A stretch of DNA of 64,000 bases from Leuctra nigra (Eukaryota; Arthropoda; Insecta; Plecoptera; Leuctridae). Under the pieces are notes generated by a model. The model made no database searches. It saw only the letters and a list, made by a program, of their open reading frames with translations, and was not told the origin of the DNA. The stretch covers positions 14,495,246-14,559,245 of the forward strand of contig OW203773.1 of the NCBI GenBank assembly GCA_934045905.1. Direction: 5' to 3'. Shown here piece after piece: positions 35,991 through 47,700 of the stretch. A program made the translations under genes and the position numbers. How positions within the stretch are numbered: the stretch's first letter is position 1; each line of letters starts with the position of its first letter.

Positions 35991-36889
35991 TAAAGTTTAA
36001 CAACATGCAATGGAAATAGCTATGGAACAACAACGAAAACTGTTCCTGTAGTAAAGTCATTCAGCGTCATTCAGAGTCATTCAGCCTCAGAAGGCTCATC
36101 GAATTAATTTGCATCACAGCAGATAAGTTAATTTAATTTATTGATGGTATAACTAATCTTATAAAATGTGTTGCAGAAACAAACAATTTAGCGTGAGAGA
36201 CTAGGATCAATACTGTAAACCCTGTTTATTGGACAATCAATTTTAAGAATGAAATTGTCTAGTTAATAGAGATCGTAAACTAAATAATTGCATCAAATAT
36301 TCTAAAAATCGCTATTCAAAAATATGAAATGTGTACCTCATGGAAATACCAAAACTATGATACTTGTATGAGAGAGAAGAGACGAAAAGATAATAAAAAT
36401 ATTGCTGCTACATCACAAAGTGTTACTAAATTATGTGAATATATTGTGTCTACTTTTCTCTTCAAATACATAATGAAGTCTATCTAAGGTTATACACACA
36501 AAAGTATAATAATGTATTATTTTTCATTTTTAGTTTACAGAACAGCAAAGCTACGAATATGATAATATTTAGATAATAGGAACACTGCTATGTCTAATTT
36601 CTCTTCAAATTCATAATTAAATCTAATGTTCCACACAAAGTACAATATTTTCTTATTTATAAATTTTTAAGTATACATGTCAGCAAAGTTACGAATATAT
36701 TAATATAAGATAATGGAAACACTGCTACATCCCAAATATGTGGCAGATCTCAATAAGATACAATCATATACCCCAAAAATCTTCATTTTAAAAGGAAATG
36801 TTAAAATTGTCAAAGATTGAGTTACTTCAATGAACATAAGAGAGAGATAGTTTTTTTATATTCTCAGATAAATTGTTGAAAATTTTAAT
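35991..36889. other. No gene; ATTCAG micro-repeat
   Basis: TCATTCAGCGTCATTCAGAG near 36060 is a short tandem. The rest is AT-rich without a motif, apart from loose similarity to 24560-24870. Confidence 0.4.
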
Positions 36890-37111
36890 AATAGACAACA
36901 TTTTAAACCCCGAGCGCCATCTACAACTATCAACATTGCATTCTGGGTTTAGGATGTGAAGAGTTTGACAGCTGCCTGGTTGACAGTGCTAAGATGCATA
37001 AAGGAAGAATGTTTTTCGGTGTTTATTATGTTATATCCTCTCTGTATTTAAATGTAACTAATTTTAGTGGTATTCAACATAATTATGAATAATATTAAGA
37101 ATAGCAGATCG

Positions 37112-37235
37112 TACGGAACAATGTGTTGTGTTCCATTGTGCAAAAATAACACTAAATTTAGCCGTGAAGTGTTGTTTCAATACTTTCAAGGGACGTTGAT
37201 TTGAAGAAAGAATGGATAAGACGCAATAAATTATG
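37112..37235 (+). pseudogene. THAP-domain relic, left arm
   Basis: Encodes MCCVPLCKNNTKFSREV then, after a one-base frameshift, VDLKKEWIRRNK. The C-x4-C start and the L-K-K-x-W-I-R motif are typical THAP N-terminal features. Frameshifted. Confidence 0.6.
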
Positions 37236-37634
37236 TTTTTGTTGAAAATTTTTAGTGTAAGATGTAAATCCAATATTGTAGATATTATTAGCCTGGGCTT
37301 GAAATCATATTTATCGCTTTCAGGGGTATTCAAGTTATTTTTCCTCTTAACAAACAGGACATTTGTAGGTAGCCGAAAATCTTATTTTTGTCAGAAATTC
37401 TGACAAAATGTGACAAAGTATGTTCCTGTATACATAACTAATTAACAAATCAATCTGACCTATTGGTTATTCATTTCGGTTTATTCATTTATTCATTTTG
37501 TTAGGGGAAAAACAGGGCAATTTTTCTTCATATTTCTTATAACCAGATTTGTTAAAATGTGCACCACATATTCTGTGGTTCTTAATAGGGGACCATTTAC
37601 TACATTTTCCCTGAGATCCAATTCGCCTCACACG

Positions 37635-37745
37635 CCTCATTCTTTCTTCAAATCAATGTCCCTTGAAAGTAGTGAAACGACACTTCACGGCTAAATTTAG
37701 TGTTATTTTTGCTCTATGGAACACAACACACTGTTCCGTACGATC
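37635..37745 (-). pseudogene. THAP-domain relic, right arm
   Basis: Inverted counterpart of 37112-37235. The second cysteine region is lost to a stop (CCVP then TAG), but the shape SREVSFHYF and the shifted DIDLKKE remain. Confidence 0.55.
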
Positions 37746-37963
37746 TGCTATTCTTAGTATTATTCATAAAATAATGTTGAATACCAATAAAATTAGTTAC
37801 ATTTAAATACAGAGATGATATAACATAACAAACACCGAAAAACATTCTTCCTTTATGCATCTCAGCACTGTCAACCAGGCAGCTGTCAAACTCTTCACAT
37901 CCTAAGCCCAACATGCATCACGGCACGTCGCGCATGCGCAGTGAATTTTGAATGTTGTCTATT

Positions 37964-38292
37964 GAAAAATACACACTTAAAAAAAATCATACCTAAATAT
38001 GGGTAAAAATACAATGGCCAAATATCTTTGTAATTATATTGAAGTAACTTATGGTATGAAATACTAGAAACAATGTGGGTGTATTAATTTTCATATAACA
38101 ATCAAAGGAACAATGAACGACGAACAATTTACAATTTGATAATGATACTTTAATATTCACTAAATTTTTTCACTAAATTCACTATATTTTCACTTTATTT
38201 AAAAATAAATCTAACTATGTAATCATAGTGATAATGGTTCATACCCTGTGTTACAGTATAACAATTATTTGAAAAAAAAATAGTATCAAAAT
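37964..38292. other. No recognisable feature
   Basis: AT-rich with CACTAAAT/CACTATATT tandem traces near 38160. Confidence 0.4.
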
Positions 38293-40312
38293 CGCTCTAC
38301 TAGAAGAGAGTAGAGAGCCTAGATGGGAAAGAGAGTGGCCAATGGGGTGATAATTTTTTCAGCCGCGGCGGCCATTAGTTTTCAACAGCTGATCCAGTTA
38401 TGCATGGCAGGTATAGGGAATTGCTTGTGTTTTCACTGTTCATGTATCATTCTTGTGTCCCTGTGCATTGTTTTCGGTATATTAATGCATGTTTATACTA
38501 TTAACATCAAATTGTGTATTAATTATATTTTGTTTGGTCTTATTTGGATTTAAAACAAGAAAAAACTGTGATTACGTCAAACATAACCTTACAGTTTAGA
38601 CCCAAGTGCATACGATATACGCCAAATATGATTTGTGCATAACTTTGCGAAGGTGATTAGCTAATGATATGATGATTTGGGTGATGCGGTGGTGATTAGC
38701 TGATGAATGGATGATTTGGGTGATGCGAGGGTGATTAATTGATGATGTGAGGTGTTTTGCATGATGGTGATATGATTAGGGTGATGCAGGGGTGATTAGC
38801 TAATGCTATTATGATTTGGGTGATACGAAGGTGATTATGATATGATGATTTGGGTGATGCGAGGGTGATTAGCTGTTGACATGATGATTTGGGTGATGCG
38901 AGGGTGATTAGCTTATTATATGATGATTTGGGTGATGCGGGGGTGATTAGCTAATGATATGTTGATTTGGGTGATGCGAGGGTGATTAGCTGATAATATG
39001 TTGATTTGGGTGATGCGGGGGTGATTAGCTGATGAAATGATGATTTTGGTGATGCGGGGGTGATTAGCTGATGATATGATGATTTGGGTCATGCGGGGGT
39101 GATTAGCTAATGACATGATGATTTGGGTGATGCGAGGGTGATTAGCTGATGATATGATGATTTGGGTGATGCGGGGGTGATTAGCTGATGATATGGTGAT
39201 TTGGGTGATGCGAGGGTGATTAGCTGTTGATATGTTGATTTGGGTGATGCGAGGGTGATTAGCTGATGATACGATGATTTTGGTGATGGGGGGGTGATTA
39301 GCTAATGACATGATGATTTGGGTGATGCGAGGGTGATTAGCTGATGATACGATGATTTTGGTGATGCGGGGGTGATTAGCTGTTGATATGATGATTTGGG
39401 TGATGCGGGGGTGATTAGCTGTTGATATGATGATTTGGGTGATGCGATGGTGATTAGCTGATGATATGATGATTTGGGTGATGCGAGGGTGATTAGCTGA
39501 TGACATGATGATTTGGGTGATGCGAGGGTGATTAGCTGTTGATATGTTGATTTGGGTGATGCGAGGGTGATTAGCTGATGAATGATGATTTGGGTGATGC
39601 GGGGGTGATTAGCTAATGATATGTTGATTTGGGTGATGCGAGGGTGATTAGCTGTTGATATGATGATTTGGGTGATGCGAGGGTGATTAGCTGTTGATAT
39701 GTTGATTTGGGTGATGCGAGGGTGATTAGCTGATGAATGATGATTTGGGTGATGCGGGGGTGATTAGCTAATGATATGTTGATTTGGGTGATGCGAGGGT
39801 GATTAGCTGATAATATGTTGATTTGGGTGATGCGGGGGTGATTAGCTAATGACATGATGATTTGGGTGATGCGAGGGTGATTAGCTGTTGATATGTTGAT
39901 TTGGGTGATGCGAGGGTGATTAGCTGATGATACGATGATTTGGGTGATGCGGGGGTGATTTGCTGATGGTTGAAAATCAATAATAATTTTGTAATTCAAT
40001 TGTATTTCTATTTAATGTCATAAATGCATTAAATTCCTTTCTTCTTAATACGCATATTAATTAGCTATTTGAGCTAATTAGTAATCATAGACTCAATTAA
40101 TTATTGTTCTAATGTTGTCAACAACATCACATCAATGTGTACTTTCAATTTGTACAAAATGAACATTATTAATTCACGAATGAATGAGATATTTATGGCA
40201 GTAACATACAGGGTTTGCATTCAACCATCACTGTCTTGGAAAAAAAATGGCGGCGAAAATTCCATTGGCCACTCTCTTACCCATCTAGGCTCTCTAGAAG
40301 AGAGTACTAGAG
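38293..40312. repeat. Inverted repeat bracketing the minisatellite
   Basis: Arms 38293-38345 and 40262-40312 share TCTAGTACTCTCTTCTAG-type sequence, AGAGAGCCTAGATGGG and GAGAGTGGCCAATGG in inverse. The inner sides both carry a GGCGGC/GCCGCC block. It may be a terminal-repeat element that expanded the minisatellite inside. Confidence 0.55.
38646..39972. repeat. 39-bp minisatellite, about 34 units
   Basis: Unit core GATTTGGGTGATGCGAGGG followed by TGATTAGCTGATGATATGAT. Most units are 39 bp, with occasional 1-3 base indels. Units differ at a few fixed positions (GCGAGGG/GCGGGGG, GATGATAT/GTTGATAT), showing higher-order mixing. The minus strand is open for long runs only because 39 is divisible by 3. 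Confidence 0.95.
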
Positions 40313-40529
40313 TGCCACGCCCACTAGTTAGGATTCTGAATATCTTTCTTATAGAATATAACATGGGGACTTACTTTGAATGCTGGTCATTTATAAACAA
40401 AACATAGTTAAGAAAATCCCAATACACCACCATTTACTTCAATCTTTCATATAGGTATAATATTACGTCAACACATCTCTACAAATATATACCGTATTTA
40501 ATCTGTTTTTAAGTTAATAAACAGCTCCA

Positions 40530-40720
40530 AAGTGCGACGTTGCAATCTTCATCAATTTTTTTTTGTCTGGGGCTTAACGTCGCACTGTTTTGCAGCGAGG
40601 CTAATGGCGACGGATGAATGATTATGATGATGATTGGCAGATGATGCTGAAGAGTAGGTAAGGATGGAAGGTGGGAAGGAAGCGGTCGTGGCCTATTAGT
40701 AGTGTACCTTCCCAGCATTT
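40530..40720 (-). mobile_element. LINE 3' end
   Basis: The minus strand reads CAGTGCGACGTTAAGCCCC followed by an A-rich tail (CAGACAAAAAAAAATTG), a layout seen at 3' ends of some arthropod LINEs. No coding part. Confidence 0.45.
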
Positions 40721-40739
40721 GCCTGTCGACTGAGGGCTT

Positions 40740-40890
40740 TCAATATATCGTCGACTTTCAATATAATCTCTGTCGACTTTCAATATATCGATATGCCGAT
40801 ATTTCGATATTTCAATATATGGATATTCAATATATTTAGGTATCAATATTTCGATATTTTATTTAATATCGAAATATATCGATATAACGC
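40740..40890. repeat. TCGATATT-rich low-complexity tract
   Basis: Irregular array of TCGATAT, CAATATAT and GTCGACTTTCAATAT motifs, including a perfect 20-bp repeat pair of the latter. Confidence 0.7.
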
Positions 40891-41209
40891 TATTTTCTCC
40901 ATCCCTATGAAGACTGATAGTTCCTTGAAATTACATCTTGCACCGGTGTAAATTTTTGTGACGTCATACCATGTTTAGTGTGTTGTTAACTTGTAATAGT
41001 TTAAATTTTGTATATATTTAAAGAGATGTGTCGACATAATACTATAAATGAAATATTGAAGTTAATGGTTGTGTATTGGGATTTTCTTAACTTTGTTTTG
41101 TTTGTAAATGACCATCAATCGAAGTAAGTCCATATGTTATTTTCCATAAGAAAGAAATTCAGAATTCTTTGGAAGTGCCTTGTGGGCGTGGCACTCTAGT
41201 ACTCTAATA

Positions 41210-41680
41210 TTTCCAAGATTGATGTTCTGAGAAACGAGCAGCTAAACTTTGTCCATGAACCACTAATTAATTATTTTAAAAAAATGGTGGAGTTGTAACA
41301 AATTTGTTAATATAAATAGTTAACCTGATAGATACTGATTATTTTGTTTCATTTTCTTTTCCATAAAATTGAGTGTATGATTAAGTGCATGAATATCATA
41401 CAGTATTCAACAAGAGGAACAAGAAGAAGCAAGATAATATACTATCTGAATTTTATGACATCAATAATATAACCTAATGAAGAATTTGTATGCACCATAC
41501 GAGAAGTGATGCCTGTGAGCTCCGCTGAAAAACTCACCTTTACTTGACCTGATCGAGCTGGGAAATTGCATACTTAGGAATATCGAAAAATTCCAACAAT
41601 CTCCAGTTTTCAAAGTTATGTTGAGAAAAGTTGAGGAAAGTAGTAGAGAAAAAGTGTTCTTATTGAATGCTCTTCGTCCA
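41210..41680. other. 3' side of odorant receptor gene
   Basis: Probable 3' untranslated region and beyond. No canonical AATAAA found within about 400 nt of the stop on the minus strand. Confidence 0.35.
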
Positions 41681-41682
41681 TG

Positions 41683-41742
41683 TTAGTTCGGATTAGTTAT
41701 ATCTAATAAAACTTGAATTACTTTGTAAATAAAGTTAATTAC
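41683..41742 (-). CDS. Odorant receptor last exon
   Basis: 60 nt after acceptor TTCTTTATTTTAG: VINFIYKVIQVLLDITNPN then TAA. The amphipathic Y-x-x-x-x-V-L-L pattern and phase 0 suit the final half of helix 7. The usual Ser after Tyr is Lys here. Confidence 0.72.
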   Translation of the reverse strand, partial: VINFIYKVIQVLLDITNPN

Positions 41743-44700
41743 CTAAAATAAAGAATACATTATTAACATATTAACACATAATGAGGATTTTATAGACACA
41801 AAAAACAAGCAAACGTCTTGCATAGTTCGGATCAAAACGCACTTCATGTAGATTCCAAGCAATTCCGATATAAGTAATCGCGAGAAAACAGATATTAGTT
41901 TTAGTAGTATTAATGAGGGGGGGAGTCTACCTGCTATAATTTTTTAGAATAATACGAATAAATAAATAAAGTTGAAACATGGAGGGTAACTTTAAGCAAC
42001 TATTGGAATTAATATGCAATAGCTGCGTTTTGATCCGAAGAGATTTGAAAGCGTTATTTTTTATTATAAATACAATATTTAGAATAAGTGAACAAGGAAA
42101 TAATCTGAAGCATTTTTACAAATGATAGTGTTCATAATCTTTGTCGAAGCTCTCACAAAACGGTGATTATCATTAGCTGCGAACAAGAGTATTGAATAAT
42201 CGGTGCGAAAACCAAGTCATCCCATTGGCTCAAGTGAAATTGCGTCTTAATTGGTTTTGTTCCGAAGTAGCATTATTAATGAAAGACTTGAATGAGATTT
42301 TTTTATATCCATATTATACATTTTTTAGAAAAATTGAGCTTGCTCAATCTAAAACACTTCACAGAGTTTTCCTGAAACTGCTCAAAGAAAATTAAAATCG
42401 ACACTAAGAGAGTTGCCATAACTTACGCTTCCGAAGGTCTCCAAAGTTCCTGGTATAAACCCAGCAAAGGTCATTACAACAGGTTGATTAGCACGTGACA
42501 TGATGATACGGATTGACCTCTTGAACCCATCTGTTGCTGCGTACCACTGAGTACCATACGCAGCCTCCCGTACCAGCTCGCTCTAAGGGAAGTCAATTAA
42601 GTAGGCAATGCATGATGTACGAGAGGACATAGGTGTGTATACATAAACATTTTATGTACCTCATTGACGATTTGTTGGGAAAACCAAAAGATAGCGCCAG
42701 CAAGTGCACATGTATACGGAAGTATTGAAATTATTCCGATACTTTCGACTTCAAATGACTTCAACTGAAAAATAGGCAAAAACAATAAAGATTAAAAATT
42801 AATATTTGCAACATTAACCTAAAATTTCTTTCAACATTTCATTATTTTTTTAATTTCATTGGCATTGCCAATCGTGTTTAAAATTAATCTCTCATCCTTT
42901 GACTGAATAATGAAAAAGTATTTGCTGTGAAATTACTAGAATACAGTAGGCGTTATTCGTAAGCAACTTCAGAGAGATACTTCATAAATGAGACCAGGGC
43001 ATGTTATTCTATAACTTGAAAAATCAGGATTCGGCCCGAATTTGATTCACGGCCATACCTATGGATTAACATTGCACCGTATCAATTGATACGAGACGAC
43101 AAGGAAATTTAGAATAGCCCTCCTGGGACTCGAACCCAAATGAATATCGGTTCCAGTTTCGGTTCCAAGATTTAAAAAAATCGGTTCCGATTCTGGTTCC
43201 GCATCCTGGAAAAAATTATGTAACGTTTCCAATTCAATTTCGGTTTCATAAAGGTTCCAATCGGTTCCTTCAAATTCAGACCATAATTCAACTTTTTTAA
43301 AATCGACTTTTAGGAACTTACATGCTCTGAAATGTCTAACATTAATTTGACTCGGTGATAATTTATTTGTAATTTATTTCTTGTGTGATATGACCTCAGA
43401 TGGGGGGATGTTATTTAGTATCAACTACAAATTGAAAATATTTTGTTCACTGTGGGATTCGAACCCACGTCCCTGAATTGCCGGTCCAGTACTCTGGACA
43501 CAGAGCACTTGACCGGCAATGTGCTTGTTCTCTGCCATTTGCTCCCACCAGATCGCTAGCAAAGAACCTGTTTAAAAATGGTGCCGTCAGATGTGGACAT
43601 TTCATGCAAGAATGACAGTCCACTCTTGTTGTATTTAAATGTCTTCTCTTTGATACTTATTTTTTCAATACAATTCCAAACTCTTATGTTCGTTCAGAGT
43701 GAAAGTAATAGTTTCAAATTAAATGTACCCCCAAAAAAACAACGTGTAAAAATACCAGCCTAGTCCTTTTAACTGTAAAAAAAAAGAAATAACTTAGCAC
43801 TAAAAGTAGTGATATCAAAAAATGGGCCAAGTCAAAACTTAATTTTTAAAACCAAAATATACTTGGCGTATCGTGCATTCCTAGATAGTATAAATGTATG
43901 TTATAAATAAAATCAACCTATATCTATACTACCAGTGATTTATTTTTGTTTTATGTGCCTTTTTCACGCTCTCTCTATAGAGTGAATTAAGAAGGCACTA
44001 TTAGTATGATCAGTTTTAGCGCGATAGAACGATGCCAAGATAGGACGATAGGTCGGTCACTATTGGCCTAGCGTCGAGGGAGGTCACTTTTAAATCAAAG
44101 GATTTCTTGCTTCACAGACCATATTTTCATTAGAACTGAGAATAAGATTAAAAAATTTATGTTGATATTTGGTTATTTACCGAAATAGTGGATAATTATT
44201 AGATACTGTAGTGAAATAAAGACCCCATAAAAAAACACTCCGTGTAAAAAATACCGGCCAAGTCTCTGCAACTATAACTAGGAAAACGCTCTGTGTAACG
44301 CGTTGATGAGCGAGCACGGACACGCGCAACACCTCAAACCGAAATTATGTCTATCGAAAATATCATTAAAAGCCAATAATTCTTGAAATTCGTCAGACTT
44401 GTAGGTATAAAAATCTCCAATTATTCCTAAAGTATTAGTCCCAATAACCATGCAAAGGTTTAAGTTGATCGATTGAACCTTTATGATTAAAATGTTCCTT
44501 GTTAATATTCAAAAATCATAGGATCTATATAAAAAAATATACCTGGGACCACTCATATGATAAAAGTGTGTGTACTTACACAATATTAGATCGATATGTT
44601 GAACGGTCATATCAGTTTCAGACGTTTGAAAGTTGCTCTAACTACCTTGGAACTATAAAGAGTCGAAGTAGCCGTGATCAACATTTTTGAGTAATTTGAC

Positions 44701-47700
44701 AGCCAACACGCAAAATGTCCGTAAAATGTCAATAACGTTTGGATTTAAACACAGATAAGTCTGAAAATTTTCAAATATACAGATAATGTTGGTACCAATG
44801 ACCACGTGAAGTATTAAGTTGATCGCTCAATCGGTCCTAGTTTAAATTTCAAAAATCATATGAAAGATTTTTTAAAATTTTAACCAATGGGAGGATCTGG
44901 CTGAAATTTTTTATGATTGGGTACAATGTTGGTTGCAATGACTTTGCTAAATTTCAAATTGATCGGAGCAACCAATCGAAAGATAATTTTTTTTAAACTT
45001 GAACCAATCACAGGAGCCCGTTCAAAAACGATCCCAGGGACCGCAAAGATTACGTTAGCATATGTGCAAAGTTTCAGATCGATTGAATGTGCGGTTTTAC
45101 TTGGGCTGTGCGGACAAAAAAAACAAAAAAAACGAACAAACAAAAAAAAACACACAGAGAAATTGCCATAAGAGTACCGTGAAGACGCTCGCTACGCTCG
45201 CTCAAAAAATAGAAGAGATCAAAAAAAATCAGCACTGAAAAGTAGTGATATCAAAAATGGGCCAAGTCAAAACATGATTTCAAAAACCGAAATATACTTG
45301 GCGCATCATTTTCTTATGGCATTTAGGTATATTATTTATATAGGTACATTTGATTTTTGGCATATACGTCTCTATTATTTATACACGATGCGCCAAGTAA
45401 ATTTCGGTTTTTGAAATCATGTTTTGACTTGGCCCATTTTTTGATATCACTACTTTTCAGAGCTGATTTTTTTTTTATTTCTTCTATTTTTTATAGTAGA
45501 AGAGACTTGGCCGGTATTTTTACACGGAGTGTTTTTTTATGGGGAAATCACTCCTTTTATTAGATTATTCTCACACTTGTAACACAAATGGGAGCAACAA
45601 TGAATAATTCCTTTAAAAAAATAAGCTATTTCCGATTTGGAACATAAGAAAAGTTGCGTTTAGTACTAAATAATGCTTAAAAAGATATTCCAAGAAGAAT
45701 AGAGACAGCTACGTTTCAATCGGTCCAGCAGTTTTCAAGATATGGAATCACTTCCGGTTTAGAAAATGGCGGTTGAATTTACTGCTACCAAGAATTTATT
45801 TATATAAATGTTTTGTATTATTATAAGCCTTCTGAATATGTAGTTATTGCAGTAAGAGGTGAAAAAAAGTCTGATTCATCATTTTTATGACGTCATTTCC
45901 GGTTTCGGTAATAGTACATTTCTTTTTTGACTAATATGACCGTCCGAGTCGATTGGTGCAAATTTCGTTCCGATCGGTCTAGCCGTTTTCGAGGTATGAC
46001 GTCACTTCCGGTTTCAAAATGGCGGCACAAAAAATTCATAAGGGCAAGGTACAGTTTGTTCAAATCTTCTTTACAATGATTATGGTGGTGAAGATGGCAA
46101 CGAAAATGATGTACTACGCTAGCACCATCACAACAAAGTGAAAATAAGCTAGAACTAGGTGGCTCATTCAAGTTAGCGGATTCACTTTGGAAAGTTTAGG
46201 TTGGCAAAGTGTGAATTTAGGTGGAAGGTCTGGATGGTGCTGCTTAGTTACACCCTAACGGCGTTGTAAGCGTAAATTGAACAGCCTATATCTACAGGCA
46301 GACAACCTGGATACGTGGTGAAAATTTCAGATCAATCGGGCCAGCCGTTTAGGCTGTGGCGGAGACCGCGGAATTTATTGGAAGGTGAATCATTATATTG
46401 ACTGAGAGTCTGGGAGCCGTTGCAGATATTAGTTGTCGGTTCTTCGGTAGAAGCTCCTTTAGTTTTTTGTTTATCTGAAGAAAGCCGTACAATTTCACTG
46501 TTTTCACGGTCCTCCAGCTCGCACACGGCATAACGTATTGTTCCCAAATTTGGTATATGTGGTGGAGTGGGCCATAGCTCGAAATTAAGATATTTTGCAA
46601 TAATGTGACATTTCCCAATTTTGAGATCCAATAGGCCGAAAATGCCACTTTGATGCTTACAGTAAAGTGGGTTGCTCCAGCCTTTAGGTTTGAACGGTAT
46701 GTTGTGTGATAGTGTGCGCGCTGTACGACTTGGCTGGCGTGGAGCGACCGCTCCACTAGATATTTTGATCGTGTATTGTAACGGTTTGAATTCGGCGCTG
46801 GCGCCAACGTCAAGTCGTTACCATTAGCCGGCATTTGTACCCATATTTGGAGGGTCGCCTAGAGCAGAAAAGATGTCATACGCAATGGTCAATGATAGTC
46901 GAGTTCGCGGATCGGCGACCTGAGCTCATTCTCTTTCTCTGGCTGACCGTCGTCGACTTCACATCGCCGCGTGAGTAGTGTATAAATGTAGATTGAAATC
47001 AACGCTGAGTTGTAGCGGATATAACGTAGTGGTCTGGTCGTCCAGTCCCTATTTAAGGTTCAATCGTCGACTTCACATCGCCGCGTGAGTAGTGTATAAA
47101 TGTAGATTGAAACCAACGCTGAGTTGTAGCGGATATAACGTAGTGGTCTGGTCGTCCAGTCCCTATTTAAGGTTCAATCTAGAGTTATGAAACAGAATCA
47201 TTATGTTGTCTCGTGACCTGCTTGCGAGTGCAAGTAAGATAATGTATTTTGTTGTCACGTATTTTATATATAAAACGCTCGGTGAAACGCGTTGATAAGC
47301 GAGCACCGACACGCACGACATCGCCAATCATAGCACGATCCATTCAATCAAAGATAACTAACTATACATTATTTATTACCAATTTTCCTTGCAACTTTTC
47401 ATAAACACTCTGGATCAATTAAATACAGATTATTGTACTGATATTTTTCCATCAATCTCTTTGGACAGATATTCAAACACTTAAAACAGCAATAAGTCTG
47501 TAAATTCTTGACCGATTGGGCTGGAAATGTGTAAAATATGATGCTATCTAGTCAAAACGTTGTTTTCATAACTGTGAAACACAATCCATATCGTAAAATA
47601 AATTATTTTAGATAAGGTATACCTCCCTGCATATTATCTGCATGCATATTTTAGATATGGTGCAGCGGTATGGGACCCATACAGGAAAAATGAAGTTGAA

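Larger units (their letters stand above)
36890..37963. mobile_element. P-like foldback element with THAP relics in both arms
   Basis: Ends AATAGACAACATT and AATGTTGTCTATT, with arms of about 290 bp (36930-37235 and 37635-37925) that are inverted copies. Each arm contains the start of a THAP domain. P-element transposases begin with THAP, so this looks like an internally rearranged derivative of a P-type transposon. It resembles a terminal segment duplicated in inverse, though terminal duplications could not be confirmed. Confidence 0.65.
40301..41205. repeat. Large palindrome with ~200-bp arms
   Basis: Arms 40301-40503 and 41000-41205 are inverted (CACGCCCACTAG versus GTGGGCGTGG; AAGAAAATCCCAATACA and its inverse), separated by about 500 bp. 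The loop contains a LINE 3' end and a TCGATATT-rich tract. The left arm overlaps the right arm of the 38293-40312 repeat. Confidence 0.65.

Noticed and set aside
38646..39972. CRISPR array
   Set aside because: The units are contiguous tandem repeats with no unique spacers, and the genome is eukaryotic.
38916..39999. Long minus-strand open frames (196 and 128 codons) with a 13-residue repeat peptide
   Set aside because: They exist because the minisatellite unit is 39 bp. No start context, no unique sequence, and indels between units break the frame.
43440..43530. Functional tRNA gene (perfect B box on the minus strand)
   Set aside because: No complete cloverleaf with acceptor stem; the sequence is shared with other loci in a SINE arrangement.
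46349..46834. 161-codon minus-strand open frame
   Set aside because: Mostly antisense to CB-element sequence that is clearly noncoding in the other three copies.
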